Below, piece after piece: positions 14,022 to 21,478 of a stretch of 26,705 bases of DNA. This DNA comes from SKKY01 sp964622305 (lineage in GTDB: Bacteria > Bacillota > Peptococcia > Peptococcales > SKKY01): assembly GCA_964622305.1 (NCBI GenBank), contig CAZUPR010000018.1:1-26705 (forward strand), given 5' to 3'. The stretch's first letter is position 1. Every line of letters starts with the position of its first letter. Under the pieces are notes generated by a model that saw only the letters and a list, made by a program, of their open reading frames with translations, did no database searches and was not told where the DNA came from. Both the position numbers and the translations under genes were made by a program.

Positions 14022-15653
14022 CTATAAGGCCTGGGCTAAAAGTTTTTCCATGGCTTTAATTCCCGGAGCCGGGCAGGAGTGTTTTTCTAAGAAGGCTATT
14101 CTCTCTCTGATCCTGGCTCTGAAGTAATTTTTATAGTTTATATTTTCAAAGTCAGTCTTATAACCACCTATTTCCATAATCTCTAAATCATCAAAACTAT
14201 TCCATCTGACAAATTCGCCCCGGCCGGCAATGATATTATCAGTTATAGGTATGCTGACCCTCTTGGGAATCTCAACTCCCATAAAATATCCTGTATTTAA
14301 AATATATGTTTCGATTTTGTAGCTTTCTACCAGTTCGCGTAACCTGTCATAATCTTTCCTGGCAGGATAGGTTCTGAAAGGATTGCCAAAAGGCTGAATA
14401 ACTAAAGGTTCCGATTCCTTTATCAAATCTGAATCAGTATTGCTTATTTTTATATTGGACATAGTAGCCCCAAAGGCCACAGCCAGATCCCAGTCTGTAA
14501 CCTTTAAAACTGGTGGCAGAACCGGATCTTTCATGAGCCAAAAGATTATATCTGGCGGATTGTCCATGGCAAGTACCCTGTTTTCATGGGCTTTTTGAGC
14601 TAAAATTACTCTGCCATTATCATTGCGAAAATCCCAGCCTGTAATAGTTTTTTTGGCATTTTCATCCAGGGTAACCCCTTGGTTCTGTGCCGATAAAATA
14701 TACTGCATCATAGGACTGTCCAGCGGCATGTCTTTACTTTTCTCATAGTAGGCTGGTTCCATACTCATGCTCAAGCCCTTGTCCAGGGAAATCATAAGGG
14801 CATCATCATGCAGAAAATTCTCTTCAAGAGCCTGAGGATGCTGGTGGTTCATAAAAATCGATTTGCCGGAACCTGTTAGTCCCACATAGAGACAGGTAAC
14901 CTCCTGGTCCTTGGGCAGATATATCTTCTTTTGCCCCCCATGGAAGGGCAAATAATTATTCCTTTCGGCAATAGCCCAAGCCAGACTTAGGGTGCCTTTT
15001 TTATATTCAGCAAAAAAACTTAACCCGGAAATAAAGGCAGCGTTGCCGGGGCCATCATAAAGACTAATACCTTCCGGATAGGCCGCAAGCTTAGTCTCTG
15101 GCAAGGCAAAGATAAAAATATCGCCCTCATCTTTAAATTTCAAAGATTCTTCATAGGCCGCCTGGCTTTGTGGATTTATATCCTGGAAGTTGAGCATCCA
15201 GTTAAAAAGAAGGGCCTCAAATCCTTTAGGTAAAAGCAAGTGAGCCTTAACCATAAAGTCCCTGTGCATTCCGATATAAACAGAGGCATGATAAAATTTT
15301 TCCTGACGATTTTGATAAATTGCTTCCCTGACGGTTTTTTCATATTCATCTGGGCTGGCTTTACCATCCAGATAATCCCTGCGCAAATCTCCTCTTCTGG
15401 CCAAGGTTTTACCATCATTAAAAACGAGGACCTTGCTGCCTTGGGGTAAACCATATTTTTCTGGATTAATAATTTCCTGATCACTTACAATAGTTCCTGA
15501 TGATTGCAGGGCCAAATAATAGGCTTCTTCCAAGCTTTCTACTTTGCTGACATTATTAGCATAAAAAGCTGTTTCAACAATACTTCTTAGGGGCGAAAAA
15601 TACTGACTCCCTGCAGAAAGTCTCTCTCTTGAATAAGTAGATACTGTTGCCAT
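14022..15653 (-). CDS. Divergent paralogue of ATP-dependent phosphoenolpyruvate carboxykinase
   Basis: This 543-residue protein aligns by eye along the nucleotide-binding half of PckA, which interconverts oxaloacetate and PEP. Apparent matches are KK at 218-219 (PckA KKGMF), His238, the P-loop GLTGSGKS at 258-265 (PckA GLSGTGKT), Asp283-284 (PckA GDDEHGW), HENR near 356-359 (PckA ENTR), LPPV near 379-382 and PFGNPFRTYPARKDY near 415-430. Many substrate-contact residues differ: PckA WYGGE becomes FFAE, the N-terminal GRSPKDKY loop is not evident, and the segment after LPPV is changed. ATP binding is likely; carboxykinase activity is uncertain. The ATG at 15653 has GAGGTGG six bases upstream. 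Neighbours do not indicate its role. Confidence 0.7.
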   Translation of the reverse strand: MATVSTYSRERLSAGSQYFSPLRSIVETAFYANNVSKVESLEEAYYLALQSSGTIVSDQEIINPEKYGLPQGSKVLVFNDGKTLARRGDLRRDYLDGKASPDEYEKTVREAIYQNRQEKFYHASVYIGMHRDFMVKAHLLLPKGFEALLFNWMLNFQDINPQSQAAYEESLKFKDEGDIFIFALPETKLAAYPEGISLYDGPGNAAFISGLSFFAEYKKGTLSLAWAIAERNNYLPFHGGQKKIYLPKDQEVTCLYVGLTGSGKSIFMNHQHPQALEENFLHDDALMISLDKGLSMSMEPAYYEKSKDMPLDSPMMQYILSAQNQGVTLDENAKKTITGWDFRNDNGRVILAQKAHENRVLAMDNPPDIIFWLMKDPVLPPVLKVTDWDLAVAFGATMSNIKISNTDSDLIKESEPLVIQPFGNPFRTYPARKDYDRLRELVESYKIETYILNTGYFMGVEIPKRVSIPITDNIIAGRGEFVRWNSFDDLEIMEIGGYKTDFENINYKNYFRARIRERIAFLEKHSCPAPGIKAMEKLLAQAL

Positions 15654-15673
15654 TTAAACCACCTCTTTGACTG

Positions 15674-15679
15674 ATTATA
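15674..15679 (-). promoter_or_regulatory. Possible -10 element of the PEP-carboxykinase-like gene
   Basis: A perfect TATAAT on the minus strand lies about 20 bases before the start codon and just after the upstream terminator. The -35 position (15697-15702) reads CTTTTT and is poor, so the promoter is tentative. Confidence 0.4.
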
Positions 15680-15689
15680 ATACATATTT

Positions 15690-15725
15690 ATAAATAAAAA
15701 AGCTTGAGTGTTTGCACACTCAAGC
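15690..15725 (-). terminator. Rho-independent terminator of the glnA operon
   Basis: A perfect 10-bp stem (15702-15711 with 15716-15725) closes a 4-base loop and is followed on the minus strand by TTTTTTATTT. The stem contains the stop codon of the VanY-type gene (15720-15722), the same stop-in-stem arrangement seen for the flagellar operon. Confidence 0.92.
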
Positions 15726-16883
15726 CTCTGGATTTTTTAAATAGGACAAGACCCAACCATTCTTATTATCATTTTCAATTTTTAACTGACTGGAGAAATA
15801 TATTTCGTGGCTAAAGAATTTTTCTGCCTGTAGATAAAAGACAGAAAAATTATCTGAAATGATTTCTTCTTTTTCACTTAAAAAGTCAAGGTACTCTTCT
15901 AAGCACCATTGATTAGCAAAAATAATCTCAGCATGAGGCTGGCCCACATAACGATAGTGCCAGGGCTCATAAACAATTTCAGTAATAGGTGTTTTATCTT
16001 TTGGATACCTTAAGATAAAACCAAATTGGTTGGCATTTTCGTAAAGCCACTTGCCCTCAGGCTCTTTAGAAAAATCGCTGACCAGAGTCTTACCTTGAGC
16101 AATCATAGTTTTATTACTAAAATCTATTGCCAAACCAGTCTGATGCTCACTGGTACCAGGGATAGCTATAATCTCAGCCGCCTTGTCATAGGCTTCCTCA
16201 TAGGAAATTTTGAAATTTGTCCTGTTTGAGGCAATTCTCTTATTAAAAAGTTGGGCCTGATAAGCATAGTCCCTGTAGGTCGAAACTAAAATCATAGGTT
16301 TTTTTGTTGCCTGGTAGAAATCCCCAGCCATAGCTTCCAAATTTTCCAGGGCTTCAGCTGACAGTCTCATATTATAGTAAAGAGGCTCCAGGACAGGACT
16401 CTTTATTATTTGCAAGCTCTGGTCTTCGTAGTTTTCATCCAGCTTGTATTGCTTATTAACCAGAAAAATATAGCCCATGGGCTCTTGCCACTTAAGATTA
16501 ACATAGGTAAAGCTAAGTTCATCCTCTGGGGGCTGACCTGCTTCAAAAGTTTTTTCTGTAAGCTTAACATTTATTCCCGGAACTTTACTCAAGACGGAAG
16601 GCCTTATATAATCCATAGCATCCAACTCAGGAAACTCCTTGGCATACCTGGGGAAGGCAATCTTAAGAAGCTCAGTGGAAATTAAATGTTCTGCTTCATT
16701 TTGCAGCTCTAATTTCAAGTAGCCCTGGCCCAGCCATATTTTATAGACTGGCAGATCCTGCATTTCCTTTACTTCAGTTTCAGAAAAAAAAGCTTTTTCC
16801 TCTCCCTGGCTGCAGGCAGATAGAAAGAAAAGTCCTGCCAGCATAATTAAAAGAAGGGCAAAAAGCTTAGTCTTTTTTTGCAT
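15720..16883 (-). CDS. VanY-type D-Ala-D-Ala carboxypeptidase lipoprotein (M15 family)
   Basis: This 387-residue protein has a lipoprotein signal (lipobox LSAC, Cys24), an N-terminal region of unknown fold (about 30-180) and a C-terminal M15B zinc peptidase domain. The domain shows STYRDYAYQAQLF near 202, GTSEHQTGLAIDFS near 245 (zinc His and Asp) and EPWHYRYVG near 310 (third zinc ligand). Such enzymes trim the terminal D-Ala from peptidoglycan stem peptides at the outer face of the membrane. No van resistance genes are nearby, so a general cell-wall role is more likely than glycopeptide resistance. It starts 1 base after the GNAT gene. Confidence 0.85.
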   Translation of the reverse strand: MQKKTKLFALLLIMLAGLFFLSACSQGEEKAFFSETEVKEMQDLPVYKIWLGQGYLKLELQNEAEHLISTELLKIAFPRYAKEFPELDAMDYIRPSVLSKVPGINVKLTEKTFEAGQPPEDELSFTYVNLKWQEPMGYIFLVNKQYKLDENYEDQSLQIIKSPVLEPLYYNMRLSAEALENLEAMAGDFYQATKKPMILVSTYRDYAYQAQLFNKRIASNRTNFKISYEEAYDKAAEIIAIPGTSEHQTGLAIDFSNKTMIAQGKTLVSDFSKEPEGKWLYENANQFGFILRYPKDKTPITEIVYEPWHYRYVGQPHAEIIFANQWCLEEYLDFLSEKEEIISDNFSVFYLQAEKFFSHEIYFSSQLKIENDNKNGWVLSYLKNPEA

Positions 16884-16884
16884 T

Positions 16885-17454
16885 TTATTTTCTTCCCTTC
16901 CATCTGGGGATTAAGGGAAGATTTTCGTATTCTTCCTTAATAATTCCAAGAATATGGAGGTCCTCATATTTTCCATCAGCAAATCTGTGTTTTCTTAGTC
17001 TGCCTTCTGGCACGAAACCAAAACTGAGGGCTGACTTTAAGCCCAGGGCATTGGCATCGGAAATTCTTAAATAAGCCTTTTCAAAGTTAAGCTGGTAGAA
17101 GACAACATCCAGGAGGGCTATCATCAAATCGACCCCATAGCCAGCCAGTCTTTTGTCTTTTTCGCCTATGCCTAAAACTAACTCTGCATTACCATTTTGC
17201 CGGTCGATATTTCTTAAACAACCTACCCCTATAGGAAGCTCTTCTTTCTTAGAAGCAACTAAATAATATACTTTCTCTGTTGTCGGATCTTCTAAATTTC
17301 CACTTTCTCTTATATCTTCTAAAATATTATCAAGCGTAACACTGGAATAAGCATCATAGGAGCGCCTGAATTCTCTGTCTAAATACCATTTTTGCAGAAC
17401 CTCAGCATATTGCTCTTCCATTTCTTTTAAGACCACATACCTGCCACGAATCAT
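16885..17454 (-). CDS. GNAT family N-acetyltransferase (RimJ/RimL type)
   Basis: This 189-residue protein has the RimJ/RimL pattern. The N-terminal MIRGRYVVLKEMEEQYAEVL is followed by YYLVASKKEELPIGVGCLRNID, an acetyl-CoA-binding region near ELVLGIGEKDKRLAGYGVD, and YLRISDANALGLKSALSFGFVPEGRLRKH. The substrate is unknown; relatives acetylate protein N-termini, amino acids or small amines. The start is ATG at 17454, because GGAGG lies 7 bases upstream; an in-frame ATG 21 bases earlier lies before that site. It follows glnA by 25 bases in the same operon. Confidence 0.85.
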   Translation of the reverse strand: MIRGRYVVLKEMEEQYAEVLQKWYLDREFRRSYDAYSSVTLDNILEDIRESGNLEDPTTEKVYYLVASKKEELPIGVGCLRNIDRQNGNAELVLGIGEKDKRLAGYGVDLMIALLDVVFYQLNFEKAYLRISDANALGLKSALSFGFVPEGRLRKHRFADGKYEDLHILGIIKEEYENLPLIPRWKGRK

Positions 17455-17479
17455 CTCTAGGCCTCCTCTTTCCATTAAA

Positions 17480-18814
17480 TTAGAACCTGGTCAAATAATG
17501 ATCAAGCTCCCATTGATGAACAGCTTCATTATATAACTTAACTTCTTGTTCTTTGGCATCCAAAAATCTTTCTGCTGTGTGCTCGCCCAAAGCTTTTCTT
17601 ATAAAATCATCTTTTTTAAGTTCTTCTATTGCCTTTTCAAGGCTGCCTGGCAAGTTTTCTATCCCTGCTGCTTCTCTTTCTTCTTTATTCATTTCAAAAA
17701 TATTTTTGTTAACTGGTCCTGGGGGCATTGTTTTTTCCTCTATCCCTTTAAGGCCAGCTTGTAAACAAAGAGCAAAAGCAAAATATGGGTTGCAGGAAGG
17801 ATCTGGACTCCTCAATTCAATCCTGGTAGATTCTTCTCTCTTCACAGGGATTCTGATTAAAGGAGACCTGTTGCCAGTTGACCAGGCAATATTAACCGGA
17901 GCCTCATAACCTGAAACCAAACGCTTGTAGGAGTTAATAGTTGGGTTAGTGACCGCAGTAATAGCTTTAATATGCTGCATTATCCCGCCCATAAAATACA
18001 TGGCTGTCTGAGAAAGTTCAAAGTCTCCCTTTGCGTCAAAAAAAACATTCCTGCCATCAAGATCAAAAAGCGAAATATTGGTGTGCATTCCAGAGCCAGC
18101 GACTCCATGAACAGGCTTTGGCATGAAAGTAGCATGAAGGCCATGTTTCATAGCAATGTTTCTGACCACATATTTAAAGGTCATAATATTATCTGCCGAA
18201 ATAATTGCCTCATTGTATTTAAAACCAATTTCGTGCTGACCCGGTGCTGACTCATGGTGAGAAGCCTCTGTTTCAAAGCCCATTTTTTCTAAATTAATGA
18301 CCATATCACGGCGGGCGTTTTCTCCAAGGTCAACAGGAGTAAGATCAAAATATCCTGCCTTATCATTTGTATTGGTAGTAGGAACTCCATTTTCATCTGT
18401 ATGGAAAAGGAAAAATTCGCACTCTGCGCCCACATTCATCTTCAGGCCCATTTCCTGAGCCTTGTCAGTGGCCCGCCTTAAAATGTATCTGGGATCGCCC
18501 TCAAAGGGCTTGCAGTTTTTATCGTAAATATCACAAATTAGTCTGGCCTCTCTGCCTTCATGCAATTTCCAGGGAAAAATCATAAAGGTTGATGGGTCCG
18601 GTCTCAGGTACATATCAGATTCTTCAATCCTCACATAACCCTCGATAGAAGAACCATCAAACATCAATTCTCCCTCCAGAGCCTTTGCCAACTGTTTTTT
18701 TGTAATAGCAACATTCTTTAGAACGCCAAACATATCTGTAAATTGAAGTCTGACAAATTCCACCCCATTTTCTTCAGCCAGTCTAAGAACTTCATCATTT
18801 GTAAATTTGCCCAA
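17480..18814 (-). CDS. glnA: Glutamine synthetase, type I-alpha (GlnA)
   Basis: It makes glutamine from glutamate, ammonia and ATP as a cytoplasmic dodecamer. Visible are MFDGSSIEGYVRIEESDMYL, GAECEFFLF, the HHESAPGQHEI region, HATFMPKPVHGVAGSGMHTN, NPTINSYKRL and RIELRSPDPSCNPY. The Arg in GYVRIEESD matches the feedback-inhibition residue of Bacillus GlnA. The adenylylation tyrosine motif of the beta type is absent (NIFEMNKEER instead), so control is Bacillus-like. I place the start at TTG 18814: GGAG lies 8 bases upstream, MGKFTNDEV then aligns with Bacillus MAKYTREDI, and the length becomes 444 residues as in B. subtilis. The GTG at 18823 overlaps the Shine-Dalgarno sequence. No glnR or clear GlnR box is seen. 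Confidence 0.96.
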   Translation of the reverse strand: MGKFTNDEVLRLAEENGVEFVRLQFTDMFGVLKNVAITKKQLAKALEGELMFDGSSIEGYVRIEESDMYLRPDPSTFMIFPWKLHEGREARLICDIYDKNCKPFEGDPRYILRRATDKAQEMGLKMNVGAECEFFLFHTDENGVPTTNTNDKAGYFDLTPVDLGENARRDMVINLEKMGFETEASHHESAPGQHEIGFKYNEAIISADNIMTFKYVVRNIAMKHGLHATFMPKPVHGVAGSGMHTNISLFDLDGRNVFFDAKGDFELSQTAMYFMGGIMQHIKAITAVTNPTINSYKRLVSGYEAPVNIAWSTGNRSPLIRIPVKREESTRIELRSPDPSCNPYFAFALCLQAGLKGIEEKTMPPGPVNKNIFEMNKEEREAAGIENLPGSLEKAIEELKKDDFIRKALGEHTAERFLDAKEQEVKLYNEAVHQWELDHYLTRF

Positions 18815-18882
18815 AAAACTCACTCCAATTCTATTATTCTAATGCCAGATTCCTATATGCCTATTTTAGCAATCTTTGGGCA

Positions 18883-18911
18883 TAAAAAAAAGAGCATTTT
18901 AGCAAATGCTC
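18883..18911 (-). terminator. Rho-independent terminator of veg
   Basis: An 8-bp stem (18892-18899 with 18904-18911) and a 4-base loop are followed on the minus strand by eight T residues. It separates the strongly promoted veg transcript from glnA. Confidence 0.88.
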
Positions 18912-18939
18912 CGACTGGTTACATATATCTTTATGAAGT

Positions 18940-19203
18940 TTAGACGGTGAACTCAACTTCCTGCCCGTCTTTGGTTACAGTAAGCATAACATTGTCTGTA
19001 AGGATGTCTGAATAACAGTAGGAAACCCTTCTTTCAGATTCCCTTTCAGTAATCTTTACGATGAATATATTGGGATAAGTGCTTTCAAGAACTCCGGTAC
19101 GCTCAACAATCTTTTTTCTGCCTTTATTAGCTCTCAGTTGCACTGATGTTCCAATATAGGGTTGTAAATTATCTTTGATCTCTGCCAGTATTTCTTTGTT
19201 CAT
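18940..19203 (-). CDS. veg: Veg protein
   Basis: This 87-residue protein is the orthologue of B. subtilis Veg: ILAEIKDNLQPYIGTSVQLR, ANKGRKKIVERTGVLESTYP and SERRVSYCYSDILT are characteristic. Veg is small, very highly expressed and linked to biofilm matrix gene control in Bacillus; its molecular action is not well understood. As in Bacillus it lies downstream of ksgA. The ribosome binding site is modest (AAGGGTGG), in contrast with the two perfect promoters upstream. It is followed by its own terminator. Confidence 0.94.
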   Translation of the reverse strand: MNKEILAEIKDNLQPYIGTSVQLRANKGRKKIVERTGVLESTYPNIFIVKITERESERRVSYCYSDILTDNVMLTVTKDGQEVEFTV

Positions 19204-19237
19204 AGACTTGCCACCACCCTTATAATAGTATGGCTCT

Positions 19238-19266
19238 ATTATATAACAGGTTGCTCAGTCTGTCAA
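19238..19266 (-). promoter_or_regulatory. Perfect sigma-A promoter of veg (proximal)
   Basis: On the minus strand TTGACA (19261-19266) and TATAAT (19238-19243) are separated by exactly 17 bases, a full match to the sigma-A consensus. It lies 35 bases before the veg start codon. Confidence 0.95.
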
Positions 19267-19277
19267 GTAAATCAATT

Positions 19278-19306
19278 ATTATACCCACTGCCTTTTAAAT
19301 TGTCAA
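19278..19306 (-). promoter_or_regulatory. Perfect sigma-A promoter of veg (distal)
   Basis: On the minus strand TTGACA (19301-19306) and TATAAT (19278-19283) are again exactly 17 bases apart. It lies 40 bases upstream of the proximal promoter and begins 7 bases after the ksgA stop. No terminator separates ksgA from veg, so operon read-through could add to it. Confidence 0.95.
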
Positions 19307-19313
19307 CAACTTA

Positions 19314-20162
19314 TTAACAAAATGTTTTACTTATTTTAAAATATATCTCCATGGGCAATTCCTCAGCCCTAACTTTTTCAGAAAAGCCTTCTCCTGTAAG
19401 GATTTCCAGGACCTGCTCCTTGGGAAGGTCTAAATTTTTGATTGCATTTATGAAGGTTTTACGTCTCTGAGAAAAGGCTGCCTTAACAAGTTTTTTATAG
19501 ATTTCTTCCTCCCCTATCTCTAAGAGACTATGGTCATGTTTGAGAAAAGAAACAATGGCCGAATCTACATCTGGCTGAGGAGTAAATAGTTTTCTGGATA
19601 CTGTAAACTCGTAGCTGACCTGAGCATAGTAGTTAGCCATAAGAGTCAGAGCCCCATAATCTTTGCCGCCTGGGCTGGCTTTAAGCCTCTCTGCCACCTC
19701 TTTTTGCACCATGACCACCATCTTGCTAAGGCCCTGGGCCTCCTCTAAACCCTTAAAGATTAAGGGGCTGGTTATATAGTAGGGAAGATTGGCCACAATT
19801 TTGTAGGTTTTATAGGAAGGAAAATGCTCCTGGACCAGTTGATCATAGTCCAGCTTGAGGGCGTCTTCATTTATGAGTTTAACATTATCATAAGCTTTCA
19901 GTTGCTCTTCAAGAATGGTCATAAGAGTCTTGTCTATTTCCAAGGCCAGAACCTGGCCAGCCTTTTCAGCCAGCAACTTAGTGAGAGTGCCCGCCCCGGG
20001 ACCTATTTCTATAACCAGGTCATCCTTCGTCAAATCGGCCTTCTCAACTATCTTTTCAAGAAGATTCTTGTCACTGATAAAATTTTGTCCGTACCTTTTT
20101 TTGAATTTAAAATTATGTTTCCTTAAGAGATCACTTGTCTTTATTTGCTCCATACCAGTCAT
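19314..20162 (-). CDS. ksgA: 16S rRNA dimethyladenosine transferase RsmA (KsgA)
   Basis: This 282-residue methyltransferase dimethylates two adjacent adenines near the 3' end of 16S rRNA (A1518 and A1519 in E. coli numbering) late in 30S assembly. KKRYGQNFISDKNLLEKIV is the conserved N-terminus; VIEIGPGAGTLTKLLAE binds AdoMet and NLPYYITSPLIF is the catalytic loop. RRKTFINAIKNL in the C-terminal domain is also typical. The ATG at 20162 overlaps the rnmV end by 32 bases; an ATG at 20153 is a possible alternative. The rnmV-ksgA order matches B. subtilis. Confidence 0.96.
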   Translation of the reverse strand: MTGMEQIKTSDLLRKHNFKFKKRYGQNFISDKNLLEKIVEKADLTKDDLVIEIGPGAGTLTKLLAEKAGQVLALEIDKTLMTILEEQLKAYDNVKLINEDALKLDYDQLVQEHFPSYKTYKIVANLPYYITSPLIFKGLEEAQGLSKMVVMVQKEVAERLKASPGGKDYGALTLMANYYAQVSYEFTVSRKLFTPQPDVDSAIVSFLKHDHSLLEIGEEEIYKKLVKAAFSQRRKTFINAIKNLDLPKEQVLEILTGEGFSEKVRAEELPMEIYFKISKTFC

Positions 20163-20691
20163 TTATTTTATCTTCCAATTCCGCCCTGCCAATGGCAAAG
20201 GCATTTATTTTCTTTAAAAACTGTTTGCTGTTAGCATGGCCAATTCCAAAGTAATCAGACAGATATTTCCTTAGCTCTGCTGATCCAGGCTGGCCTGTAA
20301 GCCCCCAGTTTTGCATGTCTTCTATGCTAAACTCATCTTCTGTCGTCTCCTGGCTGGCCCTGGCCTTGCTTATTGCCTCTCTGATAGTCTGGGCAGAAGC
20401 AAATTCTACACCAAATTTGCCAGTTTTTGGATTGAGTGCATCTTCTTTCTTTATAAAAGCCTCCTTGGCCTGAGGCCAGGCTTCCTTGACCAGGCGACGG
20501 ATTTTATCACCCGGGTAGTCAGGGTCAGTTAAAATAATAATACCCTTTCTTTGGGCAGCAGTTTTAATGGTCTTGAGAATCTCATCATTTAAACCCAAGC
20601 CACTGGTAGTTATACACTCAGCATCCAGGGCTCCTTTAACAGCCCGGACATCATCCTTACCCTCGACTACAATAATTTCACTAATCTTCAA
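20131..20691 (-). CDS. rnmV: Ribonuclease M5 (RnmV), 5S rRNA maturase
   Basis: This Toprim-domain nuclease trims precursor 5S rRNA on the ribosome. IIVVEGKDDVRAVKGAL carries the Toprim Glu, and IILTDPDYPGDKIRR the DxD metal site; the C-terminal half fits RNase M5. I place the start at TTG 20691, which gives 186 residues, the same length as B. subtilis RnmV, and an N-terminus MKISEIIVVEG that aligns with it. AAGGAG lies 10 bases upstream. A longer in-frame start at 20742 would overlap tatD by about 60 bases without support. The start overlaps the end of tatD by 11 bases. Confidence 0.92.
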   Translation of the reverse strand: MKISEIIVVEGKDDVRAVKGALDAECITTSGLGLNDEILKTIKTAAQRKGIIILTDPDYPGDKIRRLVKEAWPQAKEAFIKKEDALNPKTGKFGVEFASAQTIREAISKARASQETTEDEFSIEDMQNWGLTGQPGSAELRKYLSDYFGIGHANSKQFLKKINAFAIGRAELEDKINDWYGANKDK

Positions 20692-21454
20692 TTCTGAACA
20701 ACTCCTTGGCATTAGCCGTGGTAACCCTGGCAACCTCTTCAAGGGGTATATTTTTTATCTGAGCAATTTTTTCTGCCACATATCTGACTTTAACAGGATC
20801 ATTTCTCTTACCCCTGAAAGGTTCCGGGGTCAAATAAGGGGAATCTGTTTCAATCAGCAAATATTTTAGAGGAATCTCTTTGACAACCTCTACCAGCTTC
20901 TTGGCATTTTTATAAGTAATAACACCACTAATGGAGATATAAAAGCCCTCCCTGATGACATCCCTGGCCATAGGCAGGCTGCCTGAATAAGCGTGAAAAA
21001 TCCCGCCATTAATGCCAGCTTTTTCATTTTTAACAATATCCAGGATATCCCCGTGGGCTTCCCTGTCGTGGATAATGATGGGCAGATTCAATTCTTTAGC
21101 CAAAGAAATCTGGCTTCTGAAAACCTTTTGCTGATGCTCACGTGGTGCCCTGTCCCAATAGTAATCTAAACCCATCTCCCCCAGGGCCCTTACCTTTGGG
21201 TTTTTTGCATAATCATAAAAATCATCCCAGTATTCATCAGTCTGAGCGTGGAGGCTGTCAGAGGGATGGAGGCCAACTGCCGAATAAATAAAATCATACT
21301 TATCCGATAAGTCCAGAGATCTCTTTATGTGCTCCTTGTTGTAACCTATATTCATAACCAAAGAGGTATCTGAATCCTTTAGGTCCTGAATGACCTGATC
21401 CAGATCCTCTTTAAAACGATCATCTTCCAGGTGAGCATGACTGTCAAAAAACAT
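20681..21454 (-). CDS. tatD: TatD family metal-dependent hydrolase (YabD type)
   Basis: This 257-residue amidohydrolase-fold protein shows the TatD metal-binding pattern: FFDSHAHLEDDRF (HxH), ALGEMGLDYYWD (Glu), PIIIHDREAH (His), GIFHAYSG (His) and LIETDSPYL (Asp). TatD proteins have 3'-5' DNase activity linked to DNA repair; the family name comes from the Tat operon but the protein is not needed for Tat export. An AGGAG-led ATG at 21454 follows metG by 24 bases. The order metG-tatD-rnmV-ksgA is that of B. subtilis. Confidence 0.93.
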   Translation of the reverse strand: MFFDSHAHLEDDRFKEDLDQVIQDLKDSDTSLVMNIGYNKEHIKRSLDLSDKYDFIYSAVGLHPSDSLHAQTDEYWDDFYDYAKNPKVRALGEMGLDYYWDRAPREHQQKVFRSQISLAKELNLPIIIHDREAHGDILDIVKNEKAGINGGIFHAYSGSLPMARDVIREGFYISISGVITYKNAKKLVEVVKEIPLKYLLIETDSPYLTPEPFRGKRNDPVKVRYVAEKIAQIKNIPLEEVARVTTANAKELFRIED

Positions 21455-21478
21455 GCTATCACTCCTAAGTTTGTAAAT

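Noticed and set aside
15176..15484. Second minus-strand frame inside the PEP-carboxykinase-like gene
   Set aside because: It is a frame shadow; the longer frame carries the family motifs.
15720..16883. Vancomycin-resistance gene vanY
   Set aside because: The peptidase domain is VanY-like, but no vanHAX or vanRS genes are nearby and the gene follows glnA, so a general cell-wall role is more likely.
18824..18882. GlnR operator or clear promoter before glnA
   Set aside because: No TGTNA-N7-TNACA site and no -35/-10 pair better than weak matches were found.
20131..20742. RnmV start at ATG 20742
   Set aside because: It adds 17 residues without homology and overlaps tatD by about 60 bases, whereas the TTG at 20691 fits family length and ribosome binding site.
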